DNA of 64,000 nucleotides from Fulverythrobacter ferritrahens (GTDB lineage: Bacteria > Pseudomonadota > Alphaproteobacteria > Sphingomonadales > Sphingomonadaceae). A model generated the notes under the pieces. The model had not been told where the DNA came from, made no database searches, and saw only the letters and a program-made list of their open reading frames with translations. Where the stretch lies: positions 1,488,001 to 1,552,000 of the forward strand of contig NZ_JACDXU010000001.1 of assembly GCF_020539485.1 (NCBI RefSeq), in the 5' to 3' direction. A program made the position numbers and the translations under genes. How positions within the stretch are numbered: the stretch's first letter is position 1; each line of letters starts with the position of its first letter. Of this stretch, positions 24,112 through 30,514 are shown piece after piece.

Positions 24112-24549
24112 CTACTTCACCGCGCTCGCCTCTGCCGTAGCCTTCAGATAGGCCGCCACTGCATCCACATCCGCATCGCTCAGCTCGCTCTTGCGGAACA
24201 TGGGCATGGCGCCGATGCCGTTACGGACGAACAGACGCAGCGTATCTCCATCCAGATCGTCCCGCAGCTCCAGCGCGCCGGGAATCTCACCCTGATAGCG
24301 CCTTTCCAGCGTCATGGTGCCCGGCAGCATCGGCGCGCCATCGTCCCCCGGCCCTGCCCCGTGGCAAGGCGCGCAATTTTGCTCGAAGATAGCGCGGCCG
24401 GGCAAATCCGCCTTCACGACATGCGGCGCGGCGGCAGGGCCGGGGACAGCCGCTTGCGCGGTCTGCCCTCCCACCCCTTCGGCCCCGAAGATCGCGACGG
24501 CGAGCGATGCCACGGCAAGGGGGGGAACCAGCAGCATAATTCGCCTCAT
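24112..24549 (-). CDS. c-type cytochrome subunit (PchC-like), copy 2
   Basis: 145 aa, start overlapping the upstream flavoprotein stop by ATGA. N-terminal signal/anchor (MLLVPPLAVASLAVAIFGA), then cytochrome c with CAPCH at residues 59-63 and a distal-Met candidate in GIGAMPMF. Electron acceptor for the flavoprotein encoded upstream. Compared with copy 1 it has an extra loop after the haem site (GPGDDGAPMLPGTM). The 38-bp gap to the next flavoprotein keeps it within one operon. Confidence 0.93.
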   Translation of the reverse strand: MRRIMLLVPPLAVASLAVAIFGAEGVGGQTAQAAVPGPAAAPHVVKADLPGRAIFEQNCAPCHGAGPGDDGAPMLPGTMTLERRYQGEIPGALELRDDLDGDTLRLFVRNGIGAMPMFRKSELSDADVDAVAAYLKATAEASAVK

Positions 24550-26159
24550 TTGCGGAACCTCCGGGGCCAGATGCCGCCGCGCCCGGGCGCGACGATCCCA
24601 TCGGGATCGATCGCGTCCTTCAACTGTTCGTGGAAGCGGCGCAGTGCATGATTGTTGAAGCTGTAAGTGTCGGCCACATCGTCCTGATAGATCGGCGCGG
24701 CGCGGTAATCGCCCCAGCCATGTTCGGCGGCGACTGCCACGGCCTTCTTCATCGCGGCATGGACCTCGGCATTCAGCGCCGGATCGTCATGCTTCACCGA
24801 AGGCGCGAACACCATCTGGAAGGCGTAGCTGTGCCAATAGAGCGGCGCGGTAGTGGCGTTGAAGAAACGCCCGGCCAGCGGAAATTCCCGCAACCCGTCA
24901 CACATTGCGCGCTGCATTTCGAACACCGCCTCCCCGCTGCGCGGCAGGACAGGGAAGAAGCCGACATGGCCATTGCCGCTGACGATCCGCCAGATGCCAA
25001 GACTCGGCACGCCCAGTGCGCCATAGCGGCGAATGCCGGTCTTGTAGGGCTGCGTCGTGTTAAGCAGCTGTTCCTCGGTTGCGGGCAGCGGGAAGTGATC
25101 CCCGTCGATTGCCTTGGCGCCGGGAATGTCGGCCAGGATACGCTGCTTGGCATATTCCCAATTCTCGCGCGTCGCCGCTTCCGGCCCGAAGAATTGCAGG
25201 TCTACCTGCCAACTGGGCAGGCCCGCCTTGCTGGCGGCCGCGTCCATTTCCGCATCGGAGGGACCGCCCTGCCTGGTGGCCAGCGCGTAGAACGCCTTGT
25301 CGCCCATCAGCGCGGCGAGCGGGCTGCCATAGACCGCCTCCCCGATCAGCGAGCTGTCGGACAGATAATTCACATGCTCCACCAGCTTCACGAAATCGCG
25401 GCGGCGCGGCACAGTGATCAACCCGGTGCGATAATATTCGGGCAGCGGCATCAGGCGGAAGCCCATCTTGGTGACGATGCCGAAATTGCCCTGCGCGAAC
25501 AGGCCTGAAGGATCGGGGCCGAAGCCGTATTTATATTCCTGCCAGCTCTGCGATCCGGGCAGCGCGCCCATGCCCGTGCGCATCACTTCGCCATTGGGCA
25601 GGACCACCTCCATGCCGCAGCTTGCGCCGAAATGGTCGCGGAACTGGGGCATGGTGTAACCGATGCCGCGTTCCAGCGAATTGCCGATGGGGCTGCCCCA
25701 ACCCGGATCGGGGCAGTCGATCATCACCTTCAGGCCCTTGTCCTTGATGTGACGATAGAGGTCGAAATAGGAAACCCCCGGCTCCACCAGTGCAAAGTGG
25801 CGCTTGTCGTCCACTTCCAGCACGCGGTTCATGCGCTTCAGGTCCAGCACCACGCTGCCGGTGACATTGGGCGAAGGGCCGCCATAGCCGAAATTCTTGC
25901 CGGTGGAGATCGGGAAGAGCGGCACCTTGTAGCGCCCCGCGATCCGCACGATGGCCTGCACCTGCTCCACATCGGCAGGCGCAACGGCGGCGGAGGCATG
26001 GCGCTCCTCCGCCTGGTTCCAGACGGGCGAGAAGCTGTCGCGATAGGGGCCAAGGTCGTCCTCGCTGGACCAGACCCAGTCCGCGCCTACCGCGCCGCGC
26101 AGTTCCTCAAGAAAGCGCGCGAAATTCGCGGCGTCGAGATCGGGGGGGAGCACTGCCAC
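24546..26159 (-). CDS. FAD-linked 4-alkylphenol hydroxylase/dehydrogenase-like flavoprotein, copy 2
   Basis: 537 aa from a GTG at 26159, four bases after the stop of the preceding gene, with AAGAAGG about nine bases upstream. Another GTG lies two codons on. PchF/VAO architecture: PISTGKNFGYGG, ALVEPGVSYFDLY, GNSLERGIGYT, and the C-terminal GDYR (Tyr485-Arg486) and IDPDGIVAPG. Asp151 (CPDPGWGS) sits at the VAO Asp170 position and His398 (NGHVGFFP) at the flavin-linked His422 position. The substrate-side cap differs strongly from copies 1 and 3, which points to a different alkylphenol side chain. Partner cytochrome is the next gene. Confidence 0.9.
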   Translation of the reverse strand: MAVLPPDLDAANFARFLEELRGAVGADWVWSSEDDLGPYRDSFSPVWNQAEERHASAAVAPADVEQVQAIVRIAGRYKVPLFPISTGKNFGYGGPSPNVTGSVVLDLKRMNRVLEVDDKRHFALVEPGVSYFDLYRHIKDKGLKVMIDCPDPGWGSPIGNSLERGIGYTMPQFRDHFGASCGMEVVLPNGEVMRTGMGALPGSQSWQEYKYGFGPDPSGLFAQGNFGIVTKMGFRLMPLPEYYRTGLITVPRRRDFVKLVEHVNYLSDSSLIGEAVYGSPLAALMGDKAFYALATRQGGPSDAEMDAAASKAGLPSWQVDLQFFGPEAATRENWEYAKQRILADIPGAKAIDGDHFPLPATEEQLLNTTQPYKTGIRRYGALGVPSLGIWRIVSGNGHVGFFPVLPRSGEAVFEMQRAMCDGLREFPLAGRFFNATTAPLYWHSYAFQMVFAPSVKHDDPALNAEVHAAMKKAVAVAAEHGWGDYRAAPIYQDDVADTYSFNNHALRRFHEQLKDAIDPDGIVAPGRGGIWPRRFRK

Positions 26160-26163
26160 CGGG

Positions 26164-26568
26164 TCAGCCCTTCTTCACGCTGGGATGAACGGGCGCGATC
26201 ACCCAACTGATCGGCCCATCCATCCTGCCCGAACGACCGGGCATATCCTTGCGGCTCACCACCCGGCGGCCGCGATCCCACGAAAGCGTTTCCAGCACGA
26301 ACAAGGCGTCGCGCCCGGTAATGCCGCCCAGCACGAAGCCCGGCTTGCGCCACAGCGGATCGAGCGTTTCGAACCACAGCTGCGTCACATCCCCATCGAA
26401 GCGCAGCACCCGCACTCCGCCCGGATTGGCGATGACGCCGGGCGCATGGCGGCTATCCACCACCAGCGCGTCCAGCCCTTCGGGCACCGCTGCCATGGCG
26501 CGGGCGGAACCGCCCACCAGTGCGGGCACAACTGCGCCCCATTTCATCAGGTCACGCCGGCTGATCAT
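26164..26568 (-). CDS. small Tat-exported protein, flavocytochrome operon
   Basis: 134 aa, start overlapping the cytochrome stop by ATGA. A textbook twin-arginine motif, SRRDLMK, at residues 3-9 precedes a hydrophobic stretch and an Ala-rich cleavage region. The mature domain of about 105 residues shares spaced blocks with the protein at 21748 (VLGGITGRDALFVLE; DRGRRVV). No cofactor motif. Its position after the cytochrome in two of three flavocytochrome units suggests a dedicated accessory factor. Function unknown. Confidence 0.83.
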   Translation of the reverse strand: MISRRDLMKWGAVVPALVGGSARAMAAVPEGLDALVVDSRHAPGVIANPGGVRVLRFDGDVTQLWFETLDPLWRKPGFVLGGITGRDALFVLETLSWDRGRRVVSRKDMPGRSGRMDGPISWVIAPVHPSVKKG

Positions 26569-27017
26569 TTGCCTGCCCCCTTGGTCTTCACATCATCCGG
26601 ATCGACCCCGCGCTGTTCAAGCGGAGCGGTGAGGAAATCGGTCAGTCTGTCGAGCTGCGCGTCGCTGATCTCCGTCTTGCGGAAAGGCGCCATCCAGGCG
26701 ACGCCGTTGCGCACGAAATAGGCGATCGTATCCTTGTCCATATCCTCTCGGTGGACCAGAGCGGCAGGCAACTCCCCCTCATACTTCACCCGCAGGGCCG
26801 ATGTTCCGGCCAGCTTGGGATCGGGCGCATGACAGGGGGCGCACCAATGTTCATAGACCGCGCGGCCTTCGGCCAATTGCGGCGAAGTCTTGCCCAGCGT
26901 GGGATCGCCCTGCGTCATCATGCCGGGCGTCTTTGCAGGAGAAGTTCCGGGCTGCGCCTGCAGGGCATAGCCGCCCGCCAGCGCCAGCGCGCCCAGCGCG
27001 ATATAGGCCGCCTTCAT
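26565..27017 (-). CDS. c-type cytochrome subunit (PchC-like), copy 3
   Basis: 150 aa from ATG 27017, which overlaps the flavoprotein stop by ATGA. The longer open frame lies inside the upstream gene. N-terminal signal or anchor (AAYIALGALALAGGYAL), CAPCH haem site at residues 59-63, and a Met in GVAWMAPF as likely sixth ligand. A Lys/Asp-rich tail follows the domain. Predicted periplasmic electron acceptor of copy 3 of the flavoprotein. Confidence 0.93.
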   Translation of the reverse strand: MKAAYIALGALALAGGYALQAQPGTSPAKTPGMMTQGDPTLGKTSPQLAEGRAVYEHWCAPCHAPDPKLAGTSALRVKYEGELPAALVHREDMDKDTIAYFVRNGVAWMAPFRKTEISDAQLDRLTDFLTAPLEQRGVDPDDVKTKGAGK

Positions 27018-28603
27018 GCGTGCCTCCCGTCGCGCAGATGCTTCGGCCAGACGCCATAGCGCCCGGCGGAAAGGATACCGTTGGGATCGAGCGCATCCTT
27101 GATCTTCTCGTTCACCCGGCGAAGCATGTTGTTGTTGAAGCTGTAGGCATCCATCACCGCATCCTGGAACGCGGGCGGGCAACGATATTCGCCCCAGCCA
27201 TGTTCGGCGCAGATCTGGATCACCTTCAGCACGGATTCGCGCAGGCGGCGGTTCTTCTCCTTGTCCTTGTAGACCGGCACGGCCGCGAACAGCACGAAGG
27301 ACCGGGTCCAGCAGGTCACTGCCGGGCTGAACATGAAGAGCGGCACGTCATGTTCCGCGCAGGCCTGCCGCATCACGCGGTTGGCCTTCACAAAACCCTT
27401 GCCGCTGCGCGGGATGATGGCGGAAAACCAGATATGCCCGTCGCTGGGATTGAAGTCCCCGAAGCCGCGCGAGCCGACCGAGAAGATTTCCATCGATGGA
27501 ATGCCGAAGCGGTTCTTCTGGATCTTCTCCATGTCCTCCGGCCGCAGGGGCAGTTTGACGAACTGGTTTTCCTTGAACTTCACCCCTTCGAAATGGGCGA
27601 AGCGTTCCTGCACATATTCCCACTGCGCGCGTATCACCTTTTCGGGGCCATAGAACACCATCGATCCGCGCCATGCGGCAAGGCCGGTTTCGCGCACACG
27701 GCGGTTCATTTCTTCCGGCTCGGGGATTTCGGCGAAGATCAGCGGATTGCCCGATGCCAGCACCGGCGATCCAATGGAGGGCATACCGTTGAAGATGTTG
27801 CCATATTCAAGCTCGTTGAACAGATCGACCAGCGGTTCGATATCCTCGAAGCGCTGCAATTCCACCGAACAGCTCATGTAAGCTTCGGGCTGCGGGAACA
27901 GCCAGAAGCCCATCTTGGTGACCACGCCCAGGGAGGATTGGCGGAACAGTCCGTCAAGGCAGGGGCCGATGCCCATCTTGTATTGCTGCCAGGTCTCGCT
28001 GCCCGGCAGCGCACCCATGCCGGTGCGGAACAGCTCACCATCGGCCATCACCGCCTCGATCCCGCATTGTGCCTCGAAATGGCCGCGATAAGGCGCCGCC
28101 GTATAGCCGCCGCCGGAATCCAGCGCATTGCCGACCATGCTGCCCCAGCCCGGATCGGGAACGTCGATCCACAGCTTCGATCCGGTTTCCTGCAAATGGC
28201 GATACATGTCGAAATAGGACACGCCCGGCTCGACGAGACAGGAGGCGTTGCCCTCGTTCACCTCGATGATGCGGTCCATCCGCTTCAGGTCCAGCACCAC
28301 GCTGCCCGAATAGACAGGGGCGGAACCGCCATAGCCAAGGTTGCGGCCGGTCGAGACGGGATAGAGCGGAATGCCCCGCGCATTGGCGGCGCGGACCACG
28401 GCCTGCACTTCCTCGACCGTCTTCGGCGCAACGGCGGCGGAGGCGATCCGCTCGTCCTCCTCGCCCCACAGCACCGAATAGAAATCGCGATATGTGTCCA
28501 CGTCGGGATCGGAGGTGAAGACCCACTCCTCCCCCACGGCGGATTTCATCTCGGCGATGCCGTCAGCGAAAGTGACGGCCGAAACGCCCGGCGGTGTGCG
28601 CAT
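27014..28603 (-). CDS. FAD-linked 4-alkylphenol hydroxylase/dehydrogenase-like flavoprotein, copy 3
   Basis: 529 aa from ATG 28603, chosen for GGGAGGG five bases upstream. The longer frame would consume the operator at 28646. PchF/VAO family: PVSTGRNLGYGG, LVEPGVSYFDMY, GNALDSGGGYT, then GEYR (Tyr473-Arg474) and LDPNGILSAGR at the C-terminus. Asp150 matches VAO Asp170 and His390 (DGHIWFSA) matches VAO His422. First gene of the eight-gene flavocytochrome operon, so it sits next to the promoter. Expected reaction is para-alkylphenol hydroxylation or dehydrogenation with electrons going to the coupled cytochrome c. Which of cresol, ethylphenol, eugenol or a lignin-derived phenol is used cannot be told. 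Confidence 0.9.
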   Translation of the reverse strand: MRTPPGVSAVTFADGIAEMKSAVGEEWVFTSDPDVDTYRDFYSVLWGEEDERIASAAVAPKTVEEVQAVVRAANARGIPLYPVSTGRNLGYGGSAPVYSGSVVLDLKRMDRIIEVNEGNASCLVEPGVSYFDMYRHLQETGSKLWIDVPDPGWGSMVGNALDSGGGYTAAPYRGHFEAQCGIEAVMADGELFRTGMGALPGSETWQQYKMGIGPCLDGLFRQSSLGVVTKMGFWLFPQPEAYMSCSVELQRFEDIEPLVDLFNELEYGNIFNGMPSIGSPVLASGNPLIFAEIPEPEEMNRRVRETGLAAWRGSMVFYGPEKVIRAQWEYVQERFAHFEGVKFKENQFVKLPLRPEDMEKIQKNRFGIPSMEIFSVGSRGFGDFNPSDGHIWFSAIIPRSGKGFVKANRVMRQACAEHDVPLFMFSPAVTCWTRSFVLFAAVPVYKDKEKNRRLRESVLKVIQICAEHGWGEYRCPPAFQDAVMDAYSFNNNMLRRVNEKIKDALDPNGILSAGRYGVWPKHLRDGRHA

Positions 28604-28645
28604 ATTGTCCCTCCCGGACCGGGCACCATTCCATTGGGCCGGTCG

Positions 28646-28665
28646 ATTTATGTGATTGCATAAAT
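28646..28665 (-). promoter_or_regulatory. palindromic operator before the flavocytochrome operon
   Basis: ATTTATG and its exact complement CATAAAT separated by 6 nt, 43-62 bp upstream of the first flavoprotein start. The AT-rich perfect dyad in GC-rich DNA looks like a GntR- or TetR-type repressor site. No regulator gene for it is adjacent, apart from the AraC gene at the far end of the operon. Confidence 0.65.
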
Positions 28666-28763
28666 TCCGCACCGCCGGGCGTCAAGCAGCCGGGGCAAAT
28701 AGCTTCAGAACTCCCGGGTTTCCGGGGATTTCCTCCGCAATTGTTACGTAAAATCGCCGTTAC

Positions 28764-28780
28764 ATTACCGTAATTAACTT
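28764..28780 (+). promoter_or_regulatory. 17-bp motif upstream of the chelatase operon
   Basis: ATTACCGTAATTAACTT, 135-151 bp before the first gene of the CobN-like operon. It matches 16 of 17 positions of ATTACCGTAAATAACTT upstream of the BtuB-type receptor gene, in the same orientation relative to transcription. Its ATTAC-C-GTAAT core is a dyad. TTACGTAA lies 13 bp upstream. Confidence 0.65.
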
Positions 28781-28914
28781 GCCGCGCGCGCGAGACGGAA
28801 TAGCTCGCATTTCATCAGTCGCGCTCAGGGCGGCTCTTCGAGAGGAACGGAATTGTCAGGCCATAATGCCGCGTTGCGCCCGCGCAGCGGCGCAGCGGCA
28901 GCCGGGAACTGACC

Positions 28915-29508
28915 GTGCTGCTTTCCGCATCCGTATCGGTGATCTGGCTGCTCGCCATGCTGGCGGCTGCGGCAATGCTGCGCGATGTCCGGCAGACCTT
29001 TTTCGATGCGATCAAGATTGGCCTCGGCTTTACGGCCACGCTGAACCTCGCCCTGATATTCAACCCTCAGCCTAACTGGATCGGCGTCCTTGTCGGCCTG
29101 CTGGCCAGCTGGCGCCTTATCGCAGGGCCGATGCCCCGCATGGCCGGAGTGATCGGAGGCGCCTGTGCGGCACTGGTCGCGGCCTTGCAGATCGGTGGAG
29201 GAATTCCCGGTATGAAGGCCGCTGCCGTGGCGGGCGGAGCGCTTGCCTTCGCCTTCCTGCTGGTCCGACCGGGCTCCGCCAACAGCCGGACCCGCATCGG
29301 CATTGGCAGTATCGCGTTGCTGCTGGCGGCACTGGGCGCGCCCTTGGCTGGGCTGCTCGGCGACCTCCTCTACGGATGGCAATCGGCCACCATGCTGGCT
29401 CAGGATGCCACACAGCCCCCTGCCCCGCCGCCGCCCGCATGGGCTCTCGCAATCACTGGGCTGGCGCTCGCCGCCGGCCTGTTCAAGGGAATGTGGATCA
29501 AGCGATGA
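28915..29508 (+). CDS. polytopic membrane protein in HmuT-like position
   Basis: 197 aa from GTG 28915 (a modest CCGGGA ribosome site). About five or six hydrophobic segments cover most of the chain, with a Pro-rich loop (QPPAPPPP) before the last. No recognised catalytic motif. The stop overlaps the ATG of the ExbB-like gene (ATGA), opening a string of four overlapping genes that ends in a CobN-like chelatase. In the Bacteroidetes hmuYRSTUV loci a small polytopic protein occupies the equivalent place. Homology to HmuT is proposed from order and topology only. The upstream start is the least certain in the operon. Confidence 0.75.
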   Translation: MLLSASVSVIWLLAMLAAAAMLRDVRQTFFDAIKIGLGFTATLNLALIFNPQPNWIGVLVGLLASWRLIAGPMPRMAGVIGGACAALVAALQIGGGIPGMKAAAVAGGALAFAFLLVRPGSANSRTRIGIGSIALLLAALGAPLAGLLGDLLYGWQSATMLAQDATQPPAPPPPAWALAITGLALAAGLFKGMWIKR

Positions 29509-30125
29509 ATTTCTCCGAAGTCCTCGAAAACGGGCTCTTCGCATTGGGGCAGGTTCTGCGCCTGCCGGTGATGTTGCTCCTGTGGGTCTGCGTCGCGGCC
29601 ACGCTGTTCTATGTCGGCTGCAACCTGGTAGAGGCGATCAGACGCAGCCGGGAGCGGTCCGGCTTCGATCTGAAGCAATGGCTGCAGGAAGGCCGGGTTC
29701 TGGATATTTCGGAGGAACGCCGCGCCGCCCTGCCCGCCAATCTGCGCGCCATGCTGGGCTCGATCCAGCAGCTCGACGCTGCCAGAGCCCTGCACCATGG
29801 CGGGCTGGAAAATGTGGTCGCGGAATATGAGGAACAATTGCGCCACGGGCTCGACGGGCCGCGCGCACTGGTCAAGGTCGGCCCCAGCCTCGGCCTGATC
29901 GGCACGTTGATCCCGATGGGCACTTCGCTCGCCGCCATGGCAGGCGGGAACCTCAACGCCATGGCCGGGCAGATGGTGGTGGCCTTCACCAGCACGATCA
30001 TCGGCCTTGCCACGGGCACAGTCGCCTATGGGCTGGTAGTGCTGCGCCAGAGCTGGAGCAGCGCCTCGATCCGCGAACAGCGTTACCTTGCAGAAGTGAT
30101 CGCCGCCGAAATGGAGAGCCAGTGA
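29505..30125 (+). CDS. MotA/TolQ/ExbB-type proton channel protein (HmuU-like)
   Basis: 206 aa from ATG 29505. Three membrane segments in the ExbB/TolQ arrangement: a first near residues 17-43, then a long cytosolic part, then the conserved pore pair around KVGPSLGLIGTLIPMGTSLAAM and AFTSTIIGLATGTVAYGLVV. Such proteins pair with an ExbD/TolR-like partner to turn proton flow into mechanical work on an outer or periplasmic protein. The partner is probably the DUF2149 protein encoded next (TGATG overlap). Shorter than ExbB of the classical TonB system. Cluster context points to energising the CobN-like protein. Confidence 0.9.
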   Translation: MNFSEVLENGLFALGQVLRLPVMLLLWVCVAATLFYVGCNLVEAIRRSRERSGFDLKQWLQEGRVLDISEERRAALPANLRAMLGSIQQLDAARALHHGGLENVVAEYEEQLRHGLDGPRALVKVGPSLGLIGTLIPMGTSLAAMAGGNLNAMAGQMVVAFTSTIIGLATGTVAYGLVVLRQSWSSASIREQRYLAEVIAAEMESQ

Positions 30126-30514
30126 TGGGCCGCTTCATCAAGCTCGCCGCGCCGGAAGAACCGCCCGAGGAAGATCCGCTGGCGGGCGTGGCGAATTTGT
30201 TCGACGCCTCGATCGTGTTCATCGTGGGCCTGATGATCACCCTGTTCTCCGTCTACAACATGGGCGACCTGATGAGCGGTGAGAGCGAGGTCACCATGGT
30301 GAAGACCGATGCCAATGGCATGCAGGAAATCATCGTGAAGAAGGGCGAGACCATCAAGGCCTACAAGATGACCAACGCCACCGGACAGGGCGATGGGGAG
30401 CGGCTGGGCGCGGCCTATCGCCTCGCCAATGGGCAGATCATCTATGTGCCCGACGCGGAAACTCCCGAAACCGAAGGCAAGCCCGCCGACAATGCCACTG
30501 CTCCGAACCCTTAA
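30125..30514 (+). CDS. DUF2149 protein, ExbD-like single-span subunit (HmuV-like)
   Basis: 129 aa. The signature block DPLAGVANLFDASIVFIVGLMITLF at about residues 17-41 is typical of DUF2149: one membrane span with an acidic residue (FD) at its entrance, as in ExbD/TolR/MotB where an Asp carries protons. A small periplasmic domain follows (EVTMVKTDANGMQEIIVKKG). It starts at ATG 30125 in a TGATG overlap with the ExbB-like gene, and its last 23 bases overlap the CobN-like gene. DUF2149 next to MotA/TolQ/ExbB and CobN-like genes is a known neighbourhood in hmu loci and in archaea. Confidence 0.88.
   Translation: MGRFIKLAAPEEPPEEDPLAGVANLFDASIVFIVGLMITLFSVYNMGDLMSGESEVTMVKTDANGMQEIIVKKGETIKAYKMTNATGQGDGERLGAAYRLANGQIIYVPDAETPETEGKPADNATAPNP

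Larger units (their letters stand above)
28604..28914. other. 311-bp divergent regulatory region
   Basis: Separates the flavocytochrome operon (leftward) from the chelatase operon (rightward). It contains the palindrome at 28646-28665 close to the first and TTACGTAA (28744-28751) plus the 17-bp motif at 28764-28780 on the side of the second. No credible gene is seen. Confidence 0.7.

Noticed and set aside
28764-28780. Fur box before the chelatase operon
   Set aside because: The motif lacks the GATAAT hexamer pattern of Fur sites. It was kept only as an unnamed shared motif.
28779-29075. 98-codon + strand frame overlapping the start of the HmuT-like gene
   Set aside because: Arg/Ala-rich and out of frame with the membrane protein whose hydrophobic pattern and ATGA coupling are convincing.
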